Below are positions 1 to 8,672 of a stretch of 64,000 nt of DNA, piece after piece (positions within the stretch are counted from its first letter, which is position 1; each line of letters starts with the position of its first letter). This DNA comes from Alphaproteobacteria bacterium (GTDB lineage: Bacteria; Pseudomonadota; Alphaproteobacteria; Caulobacterales; Hyphomonadaceae). The stretch lies in NCBI GenBank assembly GCA_018222605.1, contig JAAEZZ010000004.1, forward strand, positions 270,600 through 334,599. The letters run 5' to 3'. Made by a program: the position numbers and the translations under genes. The notes below the pieces were generated by a model that saw nothing but the letters and a program-made list of their open reading frames with translations, was not told where the DNA came from and did no database searches.

Positions 1-257
1 AACTGAGGCCGTTGGGATACCCGGTTCGGCGACAGCATCCGATTGGCGGATACATTGTGGACTTTGCGATCATCAAGGCCCGGCTGGTAATCGAGATTGA
101 CGGCTCAATTCATGGCCGGGAGGCGACGCGTCTGCACGATGGCGCGCGTCAGGCAGAGCTGGAACGGCTGGGCTGGCGGGTGCTGCGCATCGACGCGCAA
201 GCTGCAATGAGCCGGGATCATGTATTTGGCGTTGTGACTGAGGCGCTCGGTTTGTGA
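1..257 (+). CDS. DUF559-type endonuclease-like protein, 5'-truncated by window edge
   Basis: The reading frame is open from the first base to the stop at 255-257, so the gene begins outside the window. The visible part carries the DUF559 signature: an RRQHPIGGYIVDF block, then a predicted strand with LVIEIDGS and a histidine, an arginine-rich helix, and GWRVLRIDA. This family has a Vsr-like (PD-(D/E)XK-related) nuclease fold; the D of YIVDF and the E/D of VIEIDG are the likely metal ligands. The cellular role of DUF559 proteins is not established. A TTG at 12 could serve as a start but would cut into the conserved block, so a truncated gene is more likely. Confidence 0.75.
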   Translation, partial: LRPLGYPVRRQHPIGGYIVDFAIIKARLVIEIDGSIHGREATRLHDGARQAELERLGWRVLRIDAQAAMSRDHVFGVVTEALGL

Positions 258-297
258 GACAGCTTTTGAGGAACATGCGTTTCCCCTCACCCCCGGC

Positions 298-317
298 CCC
301 TCTCCCGAGGGAGAGGG
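298..317. repeat. Perfect 20-bp palindrome (REP-like)
   Basis: CCCTCTCCC and GGGAGAGGG flank a two-base centre (GA) between the DUF559 gene and nadE. The sequence to the left is a C-rich tract (CCCCTCACCCCCGGCCCC). This looks like a dispersed intergenic palindrome of a kind common in GC-rich proteobacterial genomes. It has no T-run, so it is not a clear terminator. Confidence 0.55.
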
Positions 318-364
318 ATGAGTCTTCAATTGATAATCCCGGCGCATCCGCCTAAATGCTCCCC

Positions 365-2014
365 ATGAGCAAAAAGCTGAAAATTCTGGTCGCGCAATTC
401 AATCCCGTTGTTGGGGATATTGCGGGCAATCTGGGGCTGGCGCGGCAGGCGCTGGTGGAGGGCAAGGCGCGCGGGGCGGATCTGGTCGTCCTGTCAGAGC
501 TGTTCATTCTGGGCTATCCGGCGGAAGACCTGGTGCTGAAATCTGCCGCGGTGGAAGATTCCATGAAGGCCGTGGAGGCGCTGGCCGAGGATACGGCAGA
601 CGGCCCGGCCGTTCTGATCGGCAGCCCCTGGGCCGAACATGGCAAGCGGCACAACAGCGTCGTCTGGCTGGCCGGCGGCAAGATTACCGGGCGCTATGAC
701 AAGCGCGAACTGCCCAATTATGGCGTGTTCGACGAGAAGCGCATCTTCGATGCCGGCGAAGGCTCCCCGCCTTTGTTCGAGCTGAACGGCGTGACGCTGG
801 GCATCGCGATCTGTGAGGATATCTGGTATCCGCGCGTGCCGGGCCAGCTGGCCGAGGCGGGCGCGGAAATGCTGATCGTGCCGAATGGCAGCCCCTGGCG
901 GCGCACCGTGCAGGTGGAGCGCCACACCAGCTTTTCCGCCTGGCACAAGACGGGCGTGCCCTATCTGTTTGTCAATCAGGTGGGCGGGCAGGACGAACTG
1001 GTCTTCGATGGCAGTTCGTATGCGGTCGATCATGACGGGACGGAACATCAGCTGCTGGGCGATTTCGTCACCGGCACGGCGATGGTCACCTATGATGGCG
1101 AAACGCACCGCTTCGAGAGCGAGGCTCAAGCGAGCCTGACCGGCGGCTGGGAAGCGGAATATCGCGCGGCGACGCTGGCGCTGGGCGATTATGTCAACAA
1201 GAACAAATTTCCCGGCGTCGTGCTGGGCATGTCGGGCGGGATCGACTCGGCGCTGACGGCGGCGATTGCCGTGGATGCTCTGGGAGCGGATCGTGTCTGG
1301 TGCGTGATGATGCCGTCAAAATACACCTCCAGCGAAAGCCTGGAGGATGCGAAAGCCTGCGCCGAGGCGCTGGGCGTGCGCTATGACATCATCAATATCC
1401 GCCCCGGCGTGGGCGCGATGGACGAGATGCTATCGGGCGCCTTTGCCGAGACCCAGCCCGACACGACGGAAGAGAACATCCAATCCCGCCTGCGCGGGGT
1501 GACGCTGATGGCACTGTCGAACAAGTTCGGCCATATGGTGGTGACGACCGGCAACAAGAGCGAGATGGCCGTCGGCTATGCCACGCTGTATGGCGACATG
1601 TGCGGCGGCTATAATGCGCTGAAGGATTTCTACAAGACCGAAGTGTTCGAGCTGGCGAAGTGGCGGAATACGGCCGTGCCGAAGGGTGCGCTCGGCCCCG
1701 GCGGCGAAGTGATCCCGGAACGGATCATCACCAAACCGCCCTCGGCAGAGCTGCGCGAGGACCAGAAGGATGAAGACTCCCTGCCGCCCTATGACGTGCT
1801 GGATGACATTCTGCGCGGGCTGGTGGACCAGGAAGAGCCAATCGAGGCCATTCTGGCGCGCGGGCATGACCGGGCGCTGGTCAAACGGATCGAGCATCTG
1901 CTCTACATCGCGGAATACAAGCGCCGCCAGGCCCCGCCGGGCGTGAAAGTCGGCGGCAAGAATTTCGGCCGCGACCGGCGCTATCCGATCACGAACCGCT
2001 TCCGGGATGACTGA
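365..2014 (+). CDS. nadE: Glutamine-dependent NAD+ synthetase
   Basis: This two-domain enzyme makes NAD+ from deamido-NAD+, ATP and glutamine in the last step of NAD biosynthesis. The N-terminal nitrilase-type glutaminase domain (about residues 5-260) has the Glu45-Lys113-Cys150 triad (SELFILGYP, YDKRELPNYG, AICEDIW). The C-terminal synthetase domain has the PP-loop SGGIDS at 290-295 and ends in a basic tail with GKNFGRDRRYP. At 549 residues it is the normal size. An in-frame ATG lies three codons upstream (356); the MSKKLKI start fits the family better, and neither has a clear ribosome-binding site. No glutamine amidotransferase partner is needed because the domain is fused. Confidence 0.95.
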   Translation: MSKKLKILVAQFNPVVGDIAGNLGLARQALVEGKARGADLVVLSELFILGYPAEDLVLKSAAVEDSMKAVEALAEDTADGPAVLIGSPWAEHGKRHNSVVWLAGGKITGRYDKRELPNYGVFDEKRIFDAGEGSPPLFELNGVTLGIAICEDIWYPRVPGQLAEAGAEMLIVPNGSPWRRTVQVERHTSFSAWHKTGVPYLFVNQVGGQDELVFDGSSYAVDHDGTEHQLLGDFVTGTAMVTYDGETHRFESEAQASLTGGWEAEYRAATLALGDYVNKNKFPGVVLGMSGGIDSALTAAIAVDALGADRVWCVMMPSKYTSSESLEDAKACAEALGVRYDIINIRPGVGAMDEMLSGAFAETQPDTTEENIQSRLRGVTLMALSNKFGHMVVTTGNKSEMAVGYATLYGDMCGGYNALKDFYKTEVFELAKWRNTAVPKGALGPGGEVIPERIITKPPSAELREDQKDEDSLPPYDVLDDILRGLVDQEEPIEAILARGHDRALVKRIEHLLYIAEYKRRQAPPGVKVGGKNFGRDRRYPITNRFRDD

Positions 2015-2022
2015 GGGCTGAG

Positions 2023-2042
2023 GCCCTGCTCCGGGTCAGGGC
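2023..2042. other. Intergenic hairpin between convergent genes
   Basis: GCCCTG and CAGGGC pair around an 8-base loop just after the nadE stop, between nadE and the convergent lipoprotein gene. There is no T-tract on either side, so a terminator role is possible but weak. Confidence 0.3.
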
Positions 2043-2058
2043 AGCTTAACGGCCGGCC

Positions 2059-2883
2059 CTATTCCTGGTCCGGCAGCGCGGCCTCGGGCTCGATCCCCTC
2101 ATAGGCTGCTGCCATGGCCGCTGCGCCGGCGCGCACCTCTGCCACATCATCGGGCGCGATGTCCGACGCCTCGCCATAGCCCATGATCGGAGACGCCACG
2201 ACGCCCGGCAGGTCTACCATGGTGGAATAGAGCAGCCAGGCGCGGCTGCCATCCTCGCAGGCGACATTGACCCATTGGTCTTCTGTCGGCGCTGGCAGGC
2301 TGGCGATATCGCTGATCTCGCGCAGCTCGGCCTCGTTGATGTCATACTCCTCGCCGCCGAAGGAGACGATGGTGAACCCCTCCCCCAGATAGCGCAGATA
2401 GGTCAGCTGGTCGCCGGCCTTCAGGTCCAGCGTCTTGATGCCGGTATCGGAGACATATTCGATGGACGCGTCCTGAGAGAGCGTCACCGGGAAGGTTTTC
2501 GTGGCGACGAAGAAATCGAGATTATCCTGCTCCACCCGGTCGCGGTTCCACAACTGGTAGTTGGCATATTGCGGCAGCGGACATTCAAGGTCTGCCGGCA
2601 CGCCGGAATTGGGCTGTGACCAGCCATTCACGACAACGCCGGGGTCCAGCACGGCGAATCCGGCGGGATATTCGCCCGGCCAGCCGGGGCTGACATACCA
2701 TCCTTCGCCATAGCCGGAGACGGCCTGATAATCCGTCTCGACATCGGATTTTGCAATTTCTGCAGGTGTTTCAATGGGTTCGGGGGCTTCCACCACCGTT
2801 GTTTCCGGTTCGACCGGCTCTTCAACCCGTTCCCCACAGGCCGCCAGCAGCGCCGCTGCAGCCAAAATCCAGCCCCGTCTCAT
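2059..2883 (-). CDS. Putative lipoprotein, unknown function
   Basis: The 274-residue protein starts with a short signal (MRRGWILAAAALLAAC) ending in a classic lipobox, so it should be lipid-anchored on the periplasmic side. A Glu/Pro/Thr-rich linker (about 25-50) precedes a body rich in Trp, Tyr and acidic residues (GWYVSPGWPGEYPAG, ECPLPQYANYQLWNRD, WVNVACEDGSRAWLLY). Two cysteine-containing segments could form a disulfide. I do not recognise a family. The second ATG was chosen because GAGGAG sits six bases upstream of it, whereas the first ATG (2889) directly abuts GAGGAG. It is convergent with nadE and divergent from gltX. Confidence 0.7.
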   Translation of the reverse strand: MRRGWILAAAALLAACGERVEEPVEPETTVVEAPEPIETPAEIAKSDVETDYQAVSGYGEGWYVSPGWPGEYPAGFAVLDPGVVVNGWSQPNSGVPADLECPLPQYANYQLWNRDRVEQDNLDFFVATKTFPVTLSQDASIEYVSDTGIKTLDLKAGDQLTYLRYLGEGFTIVSFGGEEYDINEAELREISDIASLPAPTEDQWVNVACEDGSRAWLLYSTMVDLPGVVASPIMGYGEASDIAPDDVAEVRAGAAAMAAAYEGIEPEAALPDQE

Positions 2884-3017
2884 CCACATCTCCTCGATGA
2901 CGACTCATCTGCCCGTCGCACATTATCATAAACAATAGCAACAATGTGGCATCCCTCCCTTGGCTTTTTCCGCAATTTGATGTCGAAAGCGCCTTAAGTG
3001 ACACAGGTTTTGCTCCA

Positions 3018-4358
3018 ATGACTGCACCGATCGTTCGTTTTGCCCCTTCGCCCACCGGCCGCCTGCATGTCGGCAATGTGCGCACCGCGCTGATCAACTG
3101 GCTGTTTGCCAAGGGCCAGCAGGGCAAGTTCATCCTGCGCATCGACGATACCGACGTGGAACGCTCCACCAAGGAACATGAAGACGCGCTGAAGGTGGAT
3201 CTGGAATGGCTGGGCCTTGTCTGGGCCGATACATTCAACCAATCCGACCGGTTTGGCGAATATGACGCCGCCGCCGACAAGCTGCGCGAGATGGGCCTGC
3301 TATATCCCTGCTTCGAGACGGCCGACGAGCTGGAGCGCAAGCGCAAGATCGCGCTGTCGCGTGGCCGCCCGCCGGTCTATGACCGCGCGGCGCTGGACCT
3401 CAGCGACGAGGAGAAAGCCAAGCTGGACGCCGAAGGCCGCAAACCGCACTGGCGCTTCAAACTCTCCGGCGAGCGCGTCGAGTGGAACGACCTTGTGCGC
3501 GGCCCGCAAAGCATCGACACGTCCAGCCTGTCCGACCCGATCCTGATCCGCGAGGATGGCTCTTACCTCTACACCCTCCCCTCCGTGGTGGATGATATCG
3601 AGGCCGGCATTACGCATGTTGTGCGCGGCGAGGACCATGTCACCAATTCCGGCGCGCAGATCGAGATCTTCAAGGCACTCGGCGGCACGGCGCCGGACAT
3701 GGCGCACACACCGCTGCTGATCGGCGCGGATGGCCAGGGCCTGTCGAAGCGGCTCGGCTCGCTGTCCATGGGCGAGCTGCGCGCGCAGGGCTATGAGCCG
3801 ATGGCGGTCTGCAGCCTGCTGGCAAAGATCGGCACATCCGACAATGTCGAAGCGCGCGAAAGCCTGGACCAGCTGGTCGAGGAATTCAGCTTTGACAAGA
3901 TCGGCCGCGCCCCGGCGCGTTTTGACGAGGCCGAGCTGCTGGCCGTCAACGCCACGCTGCTGCACGCCCTGCCCTTTGACGCGGTGAAGGATCGCCTCGC
4001 GGCGGCCGACCCGCGCGCCGCCGATGAGGCCTTCTGGACCGTGGTACGTGAGAACTGCTCTCTGCTGCCGGACGTTGCCGCATGGGTGGAGACCGTGTTC
4101 GGCACAATCACGCCGGTGATCGAGGATGAGGACAAGGACTTTGTCGCCACCGCCGCCACGCTGCTGCCGGAGGGCGAACTGACGGGCGAGACTTGGAGCC
4201 AGTGGGCTAATGCCGTGAAGGCAGAGACCGGCCGCAAGGGTCGCGGCCTGTTCATGACACTGCGCAAGGCGCTGACCGGCCAGGACCACGGCCCCGACAT
4301 GGGCGCCCTGCTGCCCCTGATCGGCCGCGAGCGGGCACTGGCGCGGCTGCAGGGCTAG
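3018..4358 (+). CDS. gltX: Glutamyl-tRNA synthetase
   Basis: This class I synthetase of 446 residues charges tRNA-Glu (and, in many alphaproteobacteria, tRNA-Gln). The HIGH-equivalent is in PSPTGRLHVGN (residues 10-20) and the KMSKS-equivalent is LSKRL (242-246). The WRFKL, IREDGSYLYTLPSVVDD and RGEDH blocks are typical. The frame is open upstream to an ATG at 2946, but that 24-residue extension does not look like the family, whose N-terminus is the MTAPIVRFAPSPTG seen here. Alphaproteobacteria often have a second GltX; none is seen in this window. Confidence 0.93.
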   Translation: MTAPIVRFAPSPTGRLHVGNVRTALINWLFAKGQQGKFILRIDDTDVERSTKEHEDALKVDLEWLGLVWADTFNQSDRFGEYDAAADKLREMGLLYPCFETADELERKRKIALSRGRPPVYDRAALDLSDEEKAKLDAEGRKPHWRFKLSGERVEWNDLVRGPQSIDTSSLSDPILIREDGSYLYTLPSVVDDIEAGITHVVRGEDHVTNSGAQIEIFKALGGTAPDMAHTPLLIGADGQGLSKRLGSLSMGELRAQGYEPMAVCSLLAKIGTSDNVEARESLDQLVEEFSFDKIGRAPARFDEAELLAVNATLLHALPFDAVKDRLAAADPRAADEAFWTVVRENCSLLPDVAAWVETVFGTITPVIEDEDKDFVATAATLLPEGELTGETWSQWANAVKAETGRKGRGLFMTLRKALTGQDHGPDMGALLPLIGRERALARLQG

Positions 4359-4371
4359 GTTGGCTTAGGGC

Positions 4372-4644
4372 ATGAAGCAGCTCTCCAAGACTCTTGGTAT
4401 AGTAGCTACATTAGCGCTCGCTGCTTACGGTCTGTCATTTTTTGGAAGTGGATTATTAAAGGAAAACATGATCGGCACCGCTCTGCTGATATACCTTTTC
4501 GTGACCCTTGCATGGCAACCCATCTATATAAGGGATCTCCCCTTTTCTGAGGCAGTTCATGCCACACCTCTCACAGCAATGATCCACATATTCATGCTCG
4601 TTTGCATAGGCGTGGCAGGGCTTCTTCTATGGGTGGCTTTTTAG
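4372..4644 (+). CDS. Small membrane protein, unknown function
   Basis: The 90-residue protein has three predicted membrane helices (about residues 8-27, 33-50 and 68-90) with a short loop containing PIYIRDLPFSEAVHATP. It starts 13 bases after gltX and could be transcribed with it, although no good ribosome-binding site is visible. Its codons (TTA, GTA, ATA, ACA) and AT content are unlike gltX and most of the window. I do not recognise a family. It could be a recent acquisition or a fast-evolving orphan gene. Confidence 0.6.
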   Translation: MKQLSKTLGIVATLALAAYGLSFFGSGLLKENMIGTALLIYLFVTLAWQPIYIRDLPFSEAVHATPLTAMIHIFMLVCIGVAGLLLWVAF

Positions 4645-4748
4645 CGCCACTCCTGAGACTGACATAAATTGCTTGTAATAATTCACATTTTCAAAATTCA
4701 GAACAAAATCGGAACTTTTTCCTTTCCAAAAGATGAATATTCTGCTTA

Positions 4749-4808
4749 TGTTCTCTTATTGAAGAACACGCGGAACACGGGGGCCGCAGCCCCCGAAATC
4801 TTGAGGAG
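4749..4808 (+). promoter_or_regulatory. Double-hairpin leader upstream of the 110-aa gene
   Basis: In an AT-rich leader, TGTTCT (4749-4754) pairs with AGAACA (4763-4768). Ten bases later CGGGGGC (4778-4784) pairs with GCCCCCG (4789-4795) around CGCA. The Shine-Dalgarno GAGGAG (4803-4808) and ATG (4816) follow directly. The arrangement suggests an RNA element controlling translation or transcript stability. It matches no riboswitch I know. Confidence 0.45.
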
Positions 4809-4815
4809 TTGCACA

Positions 4816-5148
4816 ATGGTACACTTGGTCATCAAGGGATGTGAGTTTGACCTGGCCCATGCGAAGGATGTTGTCTTTGGAGACGGTTTCCGCATGGAAC
4901 TGGACCAGGCCATTGATCTGGCCATGGGCGGCATTGAGTTCTGGGCCGCAGAAGCAGACGGCTCTGCCGCAAAAGTCAGTGTCGAGAAGAATGAATATGG
5001 CGAGTTGATCCTCAAGACCGAGCCGAGCGCCCGCGCCGCCAATCATTTCGGCGAAATCTGCGCCCCGCCCATCGTGCACCGCCGCTATCGTGCCGAAACC
5101 CATCGTACGCCGGTGCAGATCCATCACGGTTACGCTGTCGCAGCCTAG
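4816..5148 (+). CDS. Hypothetical 110-residue protein
   Basis: The start at the ATG after GAGGAG (spacing 7) gives MVHLVIKGCEFDLAHAKDVV. The frame is open further upstream, but that sequence is AT-rich leader with hairpins and is unlikely to be translated. The protein looks globular and soluble, with a helix around MELDQAIDLAMGGIEFWAAE, a basic stretch PPIVHRRYRAETHRTP and no signal peptide or membrane segment. I do not recognise a family. It stands alone, with its own leader, between the AT-rich gene and the convergent mccA. No terminator is visible downstream. Confidence 0.6.
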   Translation: MVHLVIKGCEFDLAHAKDVVFGDGFRMELDQAIDLAMGGIEFWAAEADGSAAKVSVEKNEYGELILKTEPSARAANHFGEICAPPIVHRRYRAETHRTPVQIHHGYAVAA

Positions 5149-5404
5149 GTTACGCAGCGGCCCTCACCTTCCAGACGTTTCCTCCCCTGCGGTCACCACA
5201 CCCAAGCCATCGGCCGCAGACAGGATATGCCGCTCTCCAAACCGGCACATCCGGGATCACACCAGCCTCTGGAAGGTGGGGGTTACTCCGTCGGCCTTGC
5301 GCTTTCGCGCGCAGGACAGGCCCGTTTATCGTCCCTCCCTCACAACACTCATGCTAAGCGAAGTCGAAGTATGAGCGACGACGAGGTATGGACGGAACGG
5401 AGAC
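5149..5404. other. Gene-free gap between convergent genes
   Basis: Between the 110-aa gene and the end of mccA no convincing gene is visible. Short open frames here lack start context. The one clear structure is the palindrome at 5348-5375. Confidence 0.5.
5348..5375. repeat. Palindromic repeat with the GCGAAGTCGAAG core
   Basis: CTCATGCT pairs with AGTATGAG (one G-T wobble) around AAGCGAAGTCGA. The same GCGAAGTCGAAG core and CTCATN/NATGAG-type arms recur in the composite elements near 50.64 and 63.8 kb, so this is a shorter member of the same dispersed family. Confidence 0.6.
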
Positions 5405-7309
5405 TTACTCCGCCTCAAGCGTAACGAGGACATCGCCTTCGGCGACCTGATCGCCTGTGGCCGCCTCGACAGACTCCACGATGCCGTCGCGTGGGGCGGC
5501 GAGCGTGTGCTCCATCTTCATGGCTTCCATCACGGCCACCGGATCGCCCTTGGCCACGCTGTCGCCCGGCTTCACATTCACGGCCAGCAGCTTGCCCGGC
5601 ATCGGCGCGCTGACATTGTCACCGCCCAGAACCGCTTCAACATCGGCGTCATAATCCGGCACCTCGACCAGAACCGTATCGCCACCGGTCGTCACCGCAT
5701 AGCGGCGCGGGGAAAGATCCGTCACGAAGGGTAGCGGCGTTTCGGTCGGCAGATCATACGAGGTCGGATCAAGCCAGTCGGCATCGGCGCCTACGGCGAC
5801 GGCTACCTTGCGCACCGCATGGGCGTTGGCGCGGAAACCATCGCGAATGTCCCATGGCATGGCACCGCCTGCATCATCCAGCCGAATATCAGCAACCGCC
5901 AGAACCGAAGCGAGTTCATGGTCGCTTTCCGGCTGGGTCAGCGCCTCGTCCTGCTCGGCAATCCAGTTGACATGATGCGTGCCTGTCCGGAAGGCCTCCG
6001 ACAGGGCACACCGGCGCAGAAAGCCGGTATTCGACGGCACACCCGCAAGCTGTGTGTGCGACAGGGCCTCCGTCAACTGATCAACCGCGTCATCCCGATG
6101 ATCGCCATAGACAATCAGTTTGGCAATCATGGAATCGTAATTTGATGGCACACGGTCGCCCGTTTCAAAGCCGGCATCCCAGCGGATCGTCTCACCATCC
6201 ACGGGCTGCAGCAGGCCGAATTCCAGGATCAGGCCCGCGCCGGGGCGAAAGCCATCAGCCGGGTCTTCGGCGCAGATGCGCGCTTCAATGGCATGGCCCA
6301 TAAGCGGGATTTCCGTCTGGTTGAGCGGCAGCTCCCCGCCGCTCGCGACCAGCAATTGCCAGGCGACCAGGTCTTGCCCCGTAATCATTTCCGTCACCGG
6401 ATGTTCCACCTGAAGCCGGGTATTCATTTCAAGGAACCAGAACGTGTCGGTGGCGAGCGGTTTTGATCCGTCCACGATGAATTCCACTGTGCCTGCGCCC
6501 TCATAGCCGACCGCCTGGGCGAGGCGGACGGCCGCATCTGTCATCGCGTCGCGCACCTCTTCCGGCATGCCGGGCGCGGGTGCCTCCTCGATCACTTTCT
6601 GGCGGCGGCGCTGCAGCGAGCAGTCGCGCTCATACAGATGCACGACATTGCCATGGGAATCGCCAAACACCTGCACCTCGATATGACGCGGCTGCTGGAC
6701 CAGTTTTTCCAGCATCACCCGGCCATCGCCGAAGGCGCTTTCGGCCTCGCGCACAGCGCTTTCCAGTTCGGCCTTCAAGTCCGCGGCCTTGGAAACGAGG
6801 CGAATGCCGCGCCCCCCTCCCCCGGCCACGGCCTTGATCAGCAGTGGAAAGCCGATTTCCTTTGCAGCCTTGGTAAGAGTCTCGGCATCCTGCGCCTCGC
6901 CGCGATAGCCGGGCAGCACGGGCACACCGGCCTCCTCGGCAATGCGCTTGGCCTCATCCTTCGGGCCCATGGAGCGGATCGCTTTCGGGGATGGCCCGAC
7001 CCAGATCAGCCCGGCATTGCGCACATCCTCGGCAAAGTCGGCATTCTCGGACAGGAAGCCATAGCCCGGATGGATAGCATCGGCGCCAACCGCTTTGGCC
7101 GCCGCGATGATGGCATCGCCCTTCAGATAGCTCTCTGGCGCGGGCGCAGGCCCGATATGCACGGCCTCATCAGCTTCGCGCACATGTTTGGCGCGGGCAT
7201 CGGCATCGGAATAGACGGCGACAGTCCCGATGCCGAGCTCCCGGCAGGTTTCAAAGATGCGGCAGGCGATCTCGCCCCGGTTCGCGACGAGCAGCTTCTG
7301 GATCTTCAT
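5405..7309 (-). CDS. mccA: Methylcrotonyl-CoA carboxylase alpha (biotin) subunit
   Basis: The 634-residue subunit combines a biotin carboxylase (about 1-450: KLLVANRGEIACRI, GGGGRGIR ATP-grasp loop, EMNTRLQVEHPVTE), a linker, and a C-terminal biotinyl domain with AMKM (biotinylated Lys598). It carboxylates biotin for conversion of 3-methylcrotonyl-CoA to 3-methylglutaconyl-CoA in leucine breakdown. The specific name rests on context: mccB, isovaleryl-CoA dehydrogenase and a methylglutaconyl-CoA hydratase-like gene lie in the same cluster. The frame is open 19 codons upstream, but MKIQKLL has GGGAGGG seven bases before it and is the family start. That start lies inside the 3' end of the DUF817 gene. 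Confidence 0.88.
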   Translation of the reverse strand: MKIQKLLVANRGEIACRIFETCRELGIGTVAVYSDADARAKHVREADEAVHIGPAPAPESYLKGDAIIAAAKAVGADAIHPGYGFLSENADFAEDVRNAGLIWVGPSPKAIRSMGPKDEAKRIAEEAGVPVLPGYRGEAQDAETLTKAAKEIGFPLLIKAVAGGGGRGIRLVSKAADLKAELESAVREAESAFGDGRVMLEKLVQQPRHIEVQVFGDSHGNVVHLYERDCSLQRRRQKVIEEAPAPGMPEEVRDAMTDAAVRLAQAVGYEGAGTVEFIVDGSKPLATDTFWFLEMNTRLQVEHPVTEMITGQDLVAWQLLVASGGELPLNQTEIPLMGHAIEARICAEDPADGFRPGAGLILEFGLLQPVDGETIRWDAGFETGDRVPSNYDSMIAKLIVYGDHRDDAVDQLTEALSHTQLAGVPSNTGFLRRCALSEAFRTGTHHVNWIAEQDEALTQPESDHELASVLAVADIRLDDAGGAMPWDIRDGFRANAHAVRKVAVAVGADADWLDPTSYDLPTETPLPFVTDLSPRRYAVTTGGDTVLVEVPDYDADVEAVLGGDNVSAPMPGKLLAVNVKPGDSVAKGDPVAVMEAMKMEHTLAAPRDGIVESVEAATGDQVAEGDVLVTLEAE

Positions 7310-8183
7310 CTGAGGGCCCTCCCGGCACCCGGCGCGCGCCCTTATGAATGGCGGCGACCAGGACAAAACTTATGATCATCAGCAGATACCACGAACCGAG
7401 TTTTGATAAAGAGACCATTTGCCAGCCATGTTCTTGCCCGGGATAGGCCCACGCCCGGGCGAATGTTCCAAGATTTTCGGCAAACCAGATAAAAAGCGCC
7501 ACCAAAAGGAAGCCAACCACCAAGGGCATCGGGCGATGCGTCTCGTCTGCGCGAAACCAGACCAGGCAACGCCCATAGATCAATGCCGTCGCGATGAAGA
7601 GCGCGATCCGGATATCCGGCAGCCAGTGATGCGCAAAGAAATTCACATAGATCGCTGTCGCCAGCACGCCCTGCATCCAGAGCGGCGGGAAGCGGTCAAA
7701 CCGGAAATCGAAGATGCGCCACACCCGCGCCAGGTACGAGCCGACGGCAGCGTACATGAAGCCGGTAAACAGCGGCACCGCGCCTATGCGCAGCACGCTG
7801 TCTTCCGGATAGATCCAGCTACCATGGGCTGTCTTGAACAGTTCCATCACCGTGCCGACAATGTGGAAGACAAAGATGATCTTCGCCTCTTCCCAGGTCT
7901 CCAGCCCGGTCCACAGCATCATGATCTGGATGCTCACCGCGCCGAGAACGAGGGCGTCATAGCGCGACAGTGCCGCATTTTCCGGATACCAGAGGAATGT
8001 GCCCAGCAAGAGGCCCAGCATCAGGCCGCCAAACAGACAGGCCCAACCCTGCTTGATGCCGAAGGCAAGGAATTCGAACGCAGCCTGGCTCCATGGGCCC
8101 TTCACGCAGCGCGAATGCAGGGCGGCGCGGGCCGCATGAAGATAGGTCTGAGCTTGGGTGGGCGCGGCGCCTTCATCCGTCAT
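7251..8183 (-). CDS. DUF817 family integral membrane protein
   Basis: The 310-residue protein has about eight hydrophobic helices and the family-typical blocks GSWIYPEDSVLRIGAVPLF, FTGFMYAAVGSYLARVW and FAENLGTFARAWAYPGQ. DUF817 proteins are uncharacterised inner-membrane proteins. The reading frame runs 59 bases past the mccA start, so its basic tail (about RREPGRDRLPHL) is encoded over mccA in another frame, which implies translational coupling in one transcript. The start chosen is MTDEGAAP, with AGGGAGG upstream at a slightly long spacing; an ATG 17 codons earlier (8234) lacks such a site. Confidence 0.8.
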   Translation of the reverse strand: MTDEGAAPTQAQTYLHAARAALHSRCVKGPWSQAAFEFLAFGIKQGWACLFGGLMLGLLLGTFLWYPENAALSRYDALVLGAVSIQIMMLWTGLETWEEAKIIFVFHIVGTVMELFKTAHGSWIYPEDSVLRIGAVPLFTGFMYAAVGSYLARVWRIFDFRFDRFPPLWMQGVLATAIYVNFFAHHWLPDIRIALFIATALIYGRCLVWFRADETHRPMPLVVGFLLVALFIWFAENLGTFARAWAYPGQEHGWQMVSLSKLGSWYLLMIISFVLVAAIHKGARRVPGGPSDEDPEAARREPGRDRLPHL

Positions 8184-8326
8184 GCCAACTCTATCGCCTC
8201 CCTTCACGGCGCAAATGCGGCCAGCTGCAGACATGGCGAGGCATTTGAGAGGGACATTTTCCGGCTTTGCCCGGAGAGAACAAGTGTCGTAAGGGTTAAT
8301 GCAGAGAAACCAAGGGGAGTGATCTC

Positions 8327-8647
8327 ATGGCCTATGCTTCAGGTGTGCGACTCAGCAGTGTCGCAGGCATCGTAGGCGCCGTTGTCGGCGGATATATCGG
8401 TTACACGCAGGCACAGGATGTCAGCAATCTGGAGCCGGTGACAGCGGCCATCATTCTGGGTGCCATCGGCATGGTTGCCGGCAGCGCCGGAGCCTTCATC
8501 CTGAAGTCCCTGCTACAGTTTGCGATCTATATCATTCTGTTCGGCGTGGTCGCCTATGTGTTCCAGAACCAGATAGAATCGCTGACCGGCATCAATCCGG
8601 TGGACGCGACCATGGCCTTTCTGAGGGATATGGGCATTCCCGTTTAG
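8327..8647 (+). CDS. Small glycine-rich membrane protein, unknown function
   Basis: The 106-residue protein begins after AAGGGGAG (spacing 7). It has three hydrophobic segments: a glycine-zipper-like one (AGIVGAVVGGYIGY), AAIILGAIGMVAGSAGAFIL and FAIYIILFGVVAYVF. It lies alone on the plus strand between two minus-strand genes of the leucine cluster, so it needs its own promoter. I do not recognise a family. The glycine-spaced helices suggest oligomerisation in the inner membrane. Confidence 0.65.
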   Translation: MAYASGVRLSSVAGIVGAVVGGYIGYTQAQDVSNLEPVTAAIILGAIGMVAGSAGAFILKSLLQFAIYIILFGVVAYVFQNQIESLTGINPVDATMAFLRDMGIPV

Positions 8648-8672
8648 GGAGCGCCCATCACCTGCCACGCGC

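Noticed and set aside
3300-4289. 329-codon open frame on the minus strand
   Set aside because: It is a shadow of gltX; composition reflects the third-position bias of the real gene.
5090-5424. Open frames between the 110-aa gene and mccA
   Set aside because: They lack start context, overlap the palindromic repeat and have no recognisable domain.
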